From Opitutus sp. GAS368 (lineage in GTDB: Bacteria > Verrucomicrobiota > Verrucomicrobiia > Opitutales > Opitutaceae): a stretch of DNA of 64,000 nucleotides. Of the stretch, positions 58,150 through 64,000 are shown one piece after another; positions within the stretch are counted from its first letter, which is position 1, and every line of letters begins with the position of its first letter. Where the stretch lies: positions 2,512,291-2,576,290 of the forward strand of contig NZ_LT629735.1 in NCBI RefSeq assembly GCF_900104925.1, read 5' to 3'. Made by a program: the position numbers and the translations under genes. The notes beneath the pieces are model-generated. The model did no database searches and was not told the DNA's origin. It saw only the letters and a list, made by a program, of their open reading frames with translations.

Positions 58150-58203
58150 CAATGCCGTGTTTTTGGCCTCGCCCATACTTTTGGTAATAGCTGGAATCCG
58201 CCC
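58150..58203. promoter_or_regulatory. Possible LysR binding dyad in the divergent promoter region
   Basis: The 102-nt gap between the SnoaL-like and LysR genes contains the imperfect dyad ATACTTTTGGTAAT (near 58175-58188), of a size fitting a LysR T-N11-A box. Weak evidence. Confidence 0.3.
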
Positions 58204-59109
58204 ATGGAACTGCGTCACCTGCGCTACTTCGCCGCCGTTGCCGCCCACGGGAGTTTCAACCGCGCGGCGGACACCCTGCACCTCACGCAGCCGGCGCTCA
58301 GCCGGCAGGTGAAGGACCTGGAGGAGGAACTGGGCGTGCCGCTCCTCGTGCGCGGCAAGAACGCCGTGACCCTGACGGAGGCGGGGGAACTGTTCTACGA
58401 GGAGGCGCGCGACCTGCTGGCGCGCGCCGACCAGGCGGTCCAGCGGGTGCGGGGCGAGGCGCGGAACGAGATCCTGCGGGTCGGCTATGCGCCCTCGGTG
58501 ACCGCGGGCATCATGCCCGCGGCGTTGGAAAAATTCCAGGCGGCGACGCCCGGGGTGCGGATCGAGCTCTCCGATCTTTCCTCGAGGGAGATGATCGAAC
58601 TTGCGAAGGCAGGGCGGCTGGACCTTTTGATCACGCCCGAACCGGCGGCGGAAGCCGTGCCCGGGTTCCAATGGACCGAACTGCGGCGGGTGTCGCCGGT
58701 GCTGGTCATGCCCGCCACGCATCCACTGGCGAAGTTGAAGCGGATTCCGCCGGCCCGGTTGCGCGACCTGCCGCTGATCGGCCTGGCCCGCGAGAATTAT
58801 CCCGACTATGTGCGTTTCGCGCGGGCCCTGCTCAAGCCGTTCGGAGTCACCCCGCGGTTCGTCGCGCTCATCAACGACGGGGTCTCCACGCTGTTCCCCG
58901 CCCTGGAGGCCAATCGCGCCGCGGCGATTCTCGCCGACGGCATCGCGAGCATCATGCCCCGGACCCTTGTCACGCGGCCGTTTTCTCCGGCGCTGGCGGA
59001 AGGCTCGGTCAAGCTGGGGCTGCCGGCGGTGCGGCCCAACCCGCACGCCGAGACCTTCGCACGGCTGCTGCGCGCCGAAGTGGAGCGCCTGAAGCAGGGA
59101 CGGCCGTGA
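58204..59109 (+). CDS. LysR-family transcriptional regulator
   Basis: 301 residues from ATG 58204. N-terminal winged helix-turn-helix (MELRHLRYFAAVAAHGSFNR AADTLHLTQPALSRQ-type), linker helix, and periplasmic-binding-like effector domain (about 90-290). Probably regulates the divergent SnoaL/DoxX/FMN-reductase genes. Effector unknown. Confidence 0.94.
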   Translation: MELRHLRYFAAVAAHGSFNRAADTLHLTQPALSRQVKDLEEELGVPLLVRGKNAVTLTEAGELFYEEARDLLARADQAVQRVRGEARNEILRVGYAPSVTAGIMPAALEKFQAATPGVRIELSDLSSREMIELAKAGRLDLLITPEPAAEAVPGFQWTELRRVSPVLVMPATHPLAKLKRIPPARLRDLPLIGLARENYPDYVRFARALLKPFGVTPRFVALINDGVSTLFPALEANRAAAILADGIASIMPRTLVTRPFSPALAEGSVKLGLPAVRPNPHAETFARLLRAEVERLKQGRP

Positions 59110-59137
59110 AACACCAACTCGCCGGAAATCCCAATCC

Positions 59138-59192
59138 CACGGCGTGGTCGCCGTGGCTCCAGGTCTTGGAGCGCGGGCGACCTCGCCCGCGG
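59138..59192. repeat. D-family element, copy 2
   Basis: CACGGCGTGGTCGCCGTGGC, TCCAGGTCTTGGA, GCGGGCGACCTCGCCCGCGG: same three palindromes as at 22806. It follows the LysR gene. Confidence 0.85.
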
Positions 59193-59303
59193 AATGGTAT
59201 CAGGTCGGCAGGCCGGACTGACTGGTCGTCTTGAGCGCGGCGAGACGGAGAGGGTGGTTCGGGAGAGTTGAGCCGGGGACATGGGGCAATGACGAGTCGA
59301 AGG

Positions 59304-59337
59304 TAAGGCGCGTTGAGGTCAACGCGCTCCACCTCAA
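59304..59337. repeat. E-family element, copy 1
   Basis: GCGCGTTGAGGTCAACGCGC followed by TCCACCTCAAG. The TCA at 59334-59336 is the TGA stop of surE on the minus strand. Related copies: 60815-60872 and 63272-63340. Confidence 0.8.
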
Positions 59338-60110
59338 GCGTGCCCGAGCTTCCGGTAGTCGAGAACGGTGTGGCTGATTTCGCCCGCCTCGACGCACTTG
59401 AGGTCGGTGAGCAGATCGGGCGGAGAAACGTCCTCGCCCTCGCACCAGATGAGCTTGTGGCGGCCGTCGGCGTCGGGCGGCGTGAACAGCCCGGGCACGA
59501 AGAAATGCGCCGGCACCGTGGACTTCATCACGGTATCCGGCCGGCAGGGGAAAGGAAAGTTGACGTTGTGGACGGTGAAGCTGCGCGGCGGGGTCTTCGG
59601 CAGGAGCTCGCCGGCGAGGCGCGCGGCATGGGCGGCGGAGTGCTGGAGCGTGGCGGTCAGCTCGGCGCCCGGTTTGCCGCCGTGCTCCTTGAGGTCGTAG
59701 TAGACGCCCTCGGACACGTCCTGCGAGAGCGCCATGGCCGGCAGGCCGTGCAGCGTGCCCTCGAGCGCGGCGGAGACGGTGCCGCTGGCGACGATGAAGC
59801 CGAGCGTGCAGTTGAAGCCGACGTTGATGCCGCTGACGACAGCGTCGACCTTGACCGGCAGCAGGTGGGCGATGGCGATGTTGACGCAGTCGGAGGGCGT
59901 GCCGTCGACGGTCCAGGTGGGGCAGCCGAAGCCGTGGTCGGCGACGGCGGACTGCACGGCGCGGTGGCGCGTCTTGGAAGCGCCGGTCCAGCTCTGCTCG
60001 GTGAGGGGCGCCACGACATAAAGCTCGTGCCCGGCGGCCTGGAGCGCGCGGACGAGCGCGTGGAAGAAGACCGAGTTGATGCCGTCGTCGTTCGTGACGA
60101 GGAGTTTCAT
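59334..60110 (-). CDS. surE: 5'-nucleotidase SurE
   Basis: 258 residues from ATG 60110. The N-terminal LLVTNDDGINSVFFHALVRA has the metal-binding Asp-Asp pair; APLTEQSWTGAS, DGTPSDCVNIAI and SGINVGFNCTLGFIVASGTV are the other conserved blocks. Dephosphorylates nucleoside monophosphates, in stationary-phase survival in E. coli. The AAACTCCTCG complement gives a GAGGAG-like ribosome-binding site. Confidence 0.94.
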   Translation of the reverse strand: MKLLVTNDDGINSVFFHALVRALQAAGHELYVVAPLTEQSWTGASKTRHRAVQSAVADHGFGCPTWTVDGTPSDCVNIAIAHLLPVKVDAVVSGINVGFNCTLGFIVASGTVSAALEGTLHGLPAMALSQDVSEGVYYDLKEHGGKPGAELTATLQHSAAHAARLAGELLPKTPPRSFTVHNVNFPFPCRPDTVMKSTVPAHFFVPGLFTPPDADGRHKLIWCEGEDVSPPDLLTDLKCVEAGEISHTVLDYRKLGHA

Positions 60111-60177
60111 GGCGAGCAGGCCTTCACGGAATACGGGGCGGCGGCGGAGGGGAAGCGAGAAAACCCGGGCCGACCGG

Positions 60178-60672
60178 CTAGGGCAGCGTATCGGCGACGG
60201 CTTGCTTGGCGCGCAGGCGGCGCGACTCGGTGAGCAGCCAGACCATGTAGCCGACGACGACAACGTTCACCACCAGGGCCGTGACCTTCAGCCAGGTGAC
60301 GCGGTGCGTGAGCTCGTAGATCTCCACCGGGATGTAGATGGCGCCGCTGAGCGCCGCAAACCACTCGGCCCAGCGCCGACCGCGCCAGAGCCCGTAAGCC
60401 TCGGCGAAGCGCACTCCGGCATACAGCGCAAAAAAGGACGCCGCGACCATGATTTGCGAGTCGCTGGCTTCCGCCACGAGTTTGACAAACCATTGGGCGT
60501 AACGCCAGGTCGGATCGATGTGCAGGTGGCGGATGATCTGCTCGGCGAAGACCTCGTTGTCGCGGTCCATGAAGCCCAAGGCCACGATACCGGCAATGAG
60601 ACCGCCCGCGCCTTTGACGGCTTCGAAGACGGCGATAGCCTGGAGGCCTTTGCGGTGGGTGGGGACGGACAC
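60178..60672 (-). CDS. DUF2127 membrane protein
   Basis: 164 residues with four hydrophobic segments. GLQAIAVFEAVKGAGGLIAG at the start and AYGLWRGRRWAEWFAALSGA IYIPVEIYEL-type sequence are characteristic of DUF2127. Function unknown. Confidence 0.88.
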   Translation of the reverse strand: MSVPTHRKGLQAIAVFEAVKGAGGLIAGIVALGFMDRDNEVFAEQIIRHLHIDPTWRYAQWFVKLVAEASDSQIMVAASFFALYAGVRFAEAYGLWRGRRWAEWFAALSGAIYIPVEIYELTHRVTWLKVTALVVNVVVVGYMVWLLTESRRLRAKQAVADTLP

Positions 60673-60735
60673 GCGAGCAAATTAGTCCCGGGGCCGGCGA
60701 CTGCAATCAAGCAGAAAAGAAAAAACGCGACTGGG

Positions 60736-60793
60736 GTAGGGCGGTGAGTCCCTTCACCGCCGCGAAGGCGCGGAACGGAGTCCGCGCCCTACC
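60736..60793. repeat. A-family palindromic element, copy 3
   Basis: GTAGGGCGGTGAGTCCCTTC ACCGCC and GCGCGGAACGGAGTCCGCGC CCTACC: nearly the same 58-nt unit as at 14160 and 14629, 46 kb away. Confidence 0.87.
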
Positions 60794-60814
60794 GGGCATC
60801 GTTGCCCGCTAGGG

Positions 60815-60872
60815 GGTGGAGCGGCTTGACCTCAAGACGCTCAAGCAAGCGCACTGGGGTCAGCGAACTCCA
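60815..60872. repeat. E-family element, copy 2
   Basis: GTGGAGCGGCTTGACCTCAA GACGC and GCGCACTGGGGTCAGCGAAC TCCA: same outline as the copy at 63272, partly decayed. Confidence 0.75.
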
Positions 60873-60878
60873 ACTATG

Positions 60879-60907
60879 AAAAAAGCCGCGACTTGCGTCG
60901 CGGCTTT
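60879..60907 (-). terminator. Terminator of pnp
   Basis: Perfect 8-bp stem GCCGCGAC (60885-60892) / GTCGCGGC (60897-60904) with loop TTGC, preceded on the plus strand by six A residues (60879-60884), i.e. a T run after the stem on the minus strand. Confidence 0.88.
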
Positions 60908-60950
60908 GAAGGTGGGCGAAGGGGGGTTGAGGGCAACCGCCCCTACCGGG

Positions 60951-63143
60951 TTACGACTGCACCGGGGCGGCCTCGGCGGGGGCGGGGGCGCCGCCGGCCT
61001 GCTTCTGGGCCTCGAGCTCGGCCATCGCGGCCTTGCGGCTGAGACGGACCTTGCCGGAGCGCTCGTCGATGCCGACGCACTTGACTGTGATGGAGTCGCC
61101 GACCTTGACGACGTCCTCGGTGCGGCGCACGCGGAAGTCGGCCAGCTCGGAGATGTGCACCAGGCCTTCCTTGCCCGGCATGCACTCCACGAACGCGCCG
61201 AACTCCTTGGTGCCGGTGACGCGGCCGGTGTAGATCTTGCCGATCTCGATCTGGGAACCGCCGCCGCAAAGGGCGTCGATCTCCTGCACGGCGCGGTTCA
61301 TGGCGTCGGCATTGTTCGAGTAGATGAAGACCTTGCCCGAGTCGTCGTCGGCGATGTCGATCTGCGCGCCGGTCGTCTCGGTGATGCGGCGGATCGTCTT
61401 GCCGCCGGGCCCGATGAGCAGGCCGATCTTCTCGGGATCGATCTGGATCGTCTGGATGCGCGGGGCGTATTGGCTGAGGTCCTTGCGGGGCGCCGGAAGG
61501 GAGGCGAGCATGACCTTGAGGATCTCGATGCGGGCCTCGCGGCATTGCATGATGGCGGTCTTGGCGATCTCGAAGGGCAGGCCGTTGATCTTGAGGTCCA
61601 GCTGGAAACCGGTGATGCCCTTGGTGGTGCCGGCGACCTTGAAGTCCATGTCGCCGAAGTGATCTTCCTCCCCGAGGATGTCGGTGATGGTCGTCCACTT
61701 CGTGATGGAGCCGTCGGCGGCCATCTCGGTCATGAGACCGCAGGAGATGCCGGCGACGGGGGCGATGATCGGCACGCCGGCGTCCATGAGGGCGAGGCAG
61801 CCGCCGCAGATCGAGGCCATCGAGGTCGAGCCGTTGGAGGCCATGATCTCGGAGACGACGCGGATGGAGTAGGGGAAGGCGTCCTCGGGCGGGAGCACCG
61901 GCACGAGCGAGCGCTCGGCGAGGGCGCCGTGGCCGATTTCGCGGCGGCCGGGGCCGATGAAGCGGCCGGCCTCGCCGACGGAGAACGGCGGGAAGTTGTA
62001 GTGCAGGATGAACGACTTGGAGGTCGCGCCGCCGGTGAGGCCGTCCATGTCCTGGGCTTCCTTCGTCGGCCCGAGGGTGACGAGGGCGATGTTCTGGGTG
62101 TCGCCGCGCTGGAACATGGCGGAACCATGGACGCGGGGCAGCACGCCGACCTGGGCGCTGAGCGGACGGAGCGACTTGGCGTCGCGGTGATCGGAGCGGA
62201 CGCCCTTGGCGAGCACGGTGGCGCGGTAGGCCTTGTATTGCAGGTCCTCGAACACGACGTTCAGGTCGACGTCGGTGAACTTGCCTTCGCCGAGTTCCTT
62301 GGTGAGGGCGGCCTTGGCCTCCTCCTTGAGGAGCTTCACGTTGGCGGAGCGGACGTTCTTCTCGAAGCCGAAGATGGCGGCGGAAACGCGCTCGGCGGGG
62401 ACGACACGCTCGATGATGGCGCGGGCCTCGGGGGTGGCGCCGACGAGCTTGAAGGTCTGCTTCGGCTTGCCGGCGAGCTTCTGGAGTTCCTTGATCGCGG
62501 CGATGATGGGCTGGATGGCCTGATGGCCGAACGCGAGCGCCTCGATGAACTTCTCCTCGGCGATCTGGTCGGCGGAACCCTCGATCATCAGCATGTCCTT
62601 CTCGTTGCCGACATAGATGAGGTCGAGCGACGAGCTGAACATCTGCTCGATGGTCGGGTTGGCGACGAACTGGTCGTCGATCAGGGCGACGCGCACGCAG
62701 CCGATCGGCCCGTTCCACGGGATGTCGGAGATGGCGAGGGCGGCGCTGGCGCCGTTGACCATGGCGATGTCGGAGTCGTGGATGAGGTCGGCCGACATGA
62801 GCTGGCCGATGATCTGCACCTCATTGAGGAAGCCCTCGGGGAAGAGCGGGCGGCAGGGGCGGTCGCAGAGGCGGGAGATCAGGATCTCGCGCTCGGAGGG
62901 CCGGCCCTCGCGCTTGAAGTAGCCGCCGGGGAAGCGGCCGGCCGCGGCATACTTGTCGCGGTAGTCGCAGGTGAGCGGGAAGAAGTCCTGGCCGGGGCGC
63001 ATGGTCTGGGCGACGCAGGCGGTGACGAAGACGTTGGTCTCGCCGACGTTGACGTTGACGGCGCCGCCCGCGAGCTGGGCGATGGAGCCGGTCGAGAACG
63101 TGAGGTTCAGGCCGGGAACGGTGACATTGTGTTTCTGATTCAT
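60951..63143 (-). CDS. pnp: Polynucleotide phosphorylase
   Basis: 730 residues from ATG 63143 ([20 protein letters not shown]). Two RNase PH domains separated by a helical domain, then KH ([20 protein letters not shown]) and S1 ([20 protein letters not shown]) domains and a short Ala/Pro-rich tail. Degrades RNA from the 3' end using phosphate and works with RNase E-like enzymes. [31 protein letters not shown]-type sequence is the classic PNPase block. Second gene after rpsO, as in many bacteria. Confidence 0.97.
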   Translation of the reverse strand: MNQKHNVTVPGLNLTFSTGSIAQLAGGAVNVNVGETNVFVTACVAQTMRPGQDFFPLTCDYRDKYAAAGRFPGGYFKREGRPSEREILISRLCDRPCRPLFPEGFLNEVQIIGQLMSADLIHDSDIAMVNGASAALAISDIPWNGPIGCVRVALIDDQFVANPTIEQMFSSSLDLIYVGNEKDMLMIEGSADQIAEEKFIEALAFGHQAIQPIIAAIKELQKLAGKPKQTFKLVGATPEARAIIERVVPAERVSAAIFGFEKNVRSANVKLLKEEAKAALTKELGEGKFTDVDLNVVFEDLQYKAYRATVLAKGVRSDHRDAKSLRPLSAQVGVLPRVHGSAMFQRGDTQNIALVTLGPTKEAQDMDGLTGGATSKSFILHYNFPPFSVGEAGRFIGPGRREIGHGALAERSLVPVLPPEDAFPYSIRVVSEIMASNGSTSMASICGGCLALMDAGVPIIAPVAGISCGLMTEMAADGSITKWTTITDILGEEDHFGDMDFKVAGTTKGITGFQLDLKINGLPFEIAKTAIMQCREARIEILKVMLASLPAPRKDLSQYAPRIQTIQIDPEKIGLLIGPGGKTIRRITETTGAQIDIADDDSGKVFIYSNNADAMNRAVQEIDALCGGGSQIEIGKIYTGRVTGTKEFGAFVECMPGKEGLVHISELADFRVRRTEDVVKVGDSITVKCVGIDERSGKVRLSRKAAMAELEAQKQAGGAPAPAEAAPVQS

Positions 63144-63271
63144 TTTCGGATTCGGTTCGGATGATGCGTGGCGCCGGCCGGATTGCCGGAACGTCACGCG
63201 GGGTTCGGATGATGGCCGTTTTCTTGGACCCTTTGAATCAGCTCCCGGGAAATTTCGGATTACGGCTCCTG

Positions 63272-63340
63272 GGGTGGAGCGCGTTGACCTCAACGCGCTT
63301 TCCGGTTCTTAAAACGCGCCGGGGTCAGCGCGTTCCACCT
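63272..63340. repeat. E-family element, copy 3, between rpsO and pnp
   Basis: GGTGGAGCGCGTTGACCTCA ACGCGC and GCGCCGGGGTCAGCGCGTTC CACC, outer arms complementary. It lies in the 293-nt space between rpsO and pnp and would be part of any joint transcript. Confidence 0.8.
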
Positions 63341-63396
63341 TGATCGGAGAAGTAAGCGGAAATGTCCCTGGGTTCTGGTTCGTGGGGGCTTGAACA

Positions 63397-63424
63397 AAAG
63401 GCGGCCCGTCGGTGGGCCGCCTTT
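63397..63424 (-). terminator. Terminator after rpsO
   Basis: Stem GGCGGCCC (63400-63407) / GGGCCGCC (63414-63421), loop GTCGGT, with AAAA before and TTT after, so it can act on both strands. It lies 13 nt after the rpsO stop and may reduce read-through into pnp. Confidence 0.88.
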
Positions 63425-63436
63425 CGTGAAAACGGG

Positions 63437-63700
63437 TTACTTGCGGAGACTCAGCTTCTGCAGCAGGTCGTTGTATTTGGCGAGGTCCTCGCTCTTGACG
63501 TAATCAAGGAGCTTGCGACGACGACTGGCCATTTGGAGGAGGCCGCGGCGGCTGTGGAAGTCCTTGCGATGCGTGCGCAGGTGCTCGGTCAAGTGATTGA
63601 TCCGGGCGGTGAGCAGCGCGATCTGGACGTCGCTGGAGCCGGTGTCCTTCTCGTGGATTTTATACTGGGCGATGACTTCTGACTTAACGGGTTGTGACAT
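63437..63700 (-). CDS. rpsO: 30S ribosomal protein S15
   Basis: 87 residues, four-helix protein that binds 16S r[43 protein letters not shown] is the conserved S15 core, with VGKRRRLL-equivalent [16 protein letters not shown]. Followed by pnp. Confidence 0.97.
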   Translation of the reverse strand: MSQPVKSEVIAQYKIHEKDTGSSDVQIALLTARINHLTEHLRTHRKDFHSRRGLLQMASRRRKLLDYVKSEDLAKYNDLLQKLSLRK

Positions 63701-63731
63701 GGTTTAGGTTGTTGATGACGCGGTCTTTGTT

Positions 63732-63832
63732 GGAGCTTTCGCTCCGTGCCGCCCGCTTTTGGAGGGCCGGCGGCACCGTTAGTGTCCGGTTGCCCGGACT
63801 GACCGTGGTGGGAGCCTGCGACCAGCAGGCTC
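63732..63832 (-). promoter_or_regulatory. Structured leader upstream of rpsO
   Basis: Four consecutive hairpins precede rpsO: GGAGC/GCTCC (63732-63745), GTGCCGCC/GGCGGCAC (63746-63776), GTCCGG/CCGGAC (63784-63799) and GAGCCTGC/GCAGGCTC (63812-63832). S15 commonly represses its own mRNA by binding leader structures. Whether this is such a leader or stacked repeat elements cannot be told; the last hairpin resembles the element at 13361. Confidence 0.45.
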
Positions 63833-63937
63833 TCACTAACGAAGGAGCCATTAACTAAACCGAGGCCCCCTCCTGCAAGCGAAATTTTGCAGAAGCTGAA
63901 GTGTGCCAGTGTGGCGCGGAATCAAGGGTTCCGAGTG

Positions 63938-64000
63938 TAGGGTCGCCGCTTGCCGGCGGACCATCGCGGCTGTAATTCCCGGTCCGCCGGCAAGCGGCGA
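63938..64000. repeat. N-family palindromic element, copy 2
   Basis: Perfect 20-bp inverted repeat: TCGCCGCTTGCCGGCGGACC (63943-63962) and its complement (63981-64000), spacer 18 nt, preceded by GTAGGG. It runs to the window edge. One arm equals that of the copy at 29439. Confidence 0.92.

Noticed and set aside
60816-63164. 782-codon plus-strand open frame
   Set aside because: Antisense to pnp; the Gly/Asp/Leu/Val-rich composition is typical of a shadow frame and shows no domain.

Overview
The window is GC-rich, densely coded bacterial chromosome. The gene style suggests a member of the Opitutaceae (phylum Verrucomicrobiota): a very long TonB-dependent receptor with the RGPNAILFGEGSPAGIIN plug motif, an OGG1-type glycosylase, a MoxR/Bat operon, and many palindromic intergenic elements. 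This placement comes from gene style only. No rRNA, complete tRNA, CRISPR array, IS element or prophage was found.

Layout. 1-10.3 kb: a glucan-utilisation locus with a 5'-truncated TonB receptor, beta-phosphoglucomutase, MFS sugar transporter, GH65 phosphorylase and GH87-type glucanase; the last three overlap by 4 nt. 10.5-24 kb: housekeeping and accessory genes (Fsr-like MFS, threonine dehydratase, VOC protein, OGG, an OppA-like lipoprotein, an ECF sigma factor with a YfbK-like protein that lacks its vWA domain, YhcH, RlmJ, Hsp20, a MazG-like protein, DUF5069 and an FmdB-like protein). 24-29 kb: a secreted protein, an M48 peptidase fused to a TonB C-terminal domain and coupled to a DUF898 membrane protein, GluQRS and LOG. 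29.5-37.4 kb: a complete minus-strand MoxR-DUF58-BatA-BatB/C-BatD/E operon. 37.6-43 kb: an RF-like rescue factor, MOSC, DoxX, SRPBCC, RmuC and GNAT. 43-50.4 kb: a signalling cluster with a ketosynthase-like protein that lacks both catalytic histidines, coupled to two sensor kinases, plus a separate receiver-kinase hybrid. 50.5-56.6 kb: an ABC ATPase without permeases, then a plus-strand purine-salvage operon (nucleosidase, purine permease, 8-oxoguanine deaminase, adenosine deaminase). 56.6-60.7 kb: FMN reductase, DoxX, SnoaL-like, LysR, SurE, DUF2127. 60.9-63.7 kb: the classical rpsO-pnp pair on the minus strand.

The strongest signal that genes do not explain is a large set of dispersed palindromic elements from at least a dozen sequence families. 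They lie between genes, often exactly at gene ends where their terminal GTAGGG supplies the stop codon, and several sit in frame inside open reading frames (OGG, BatB, BatD, DUF58 protein, YfbK-like protein). Other leading observations are the vWA-less YfbK-like protein beside an ECF sigma factor, the histidine-less ketosynthase coupled to kinases, the M48-TonB_C fusion, and the GH87/GH65/beta-PGM set that suggests phosphorolytic use of an alpha-1,3-linked glucan.
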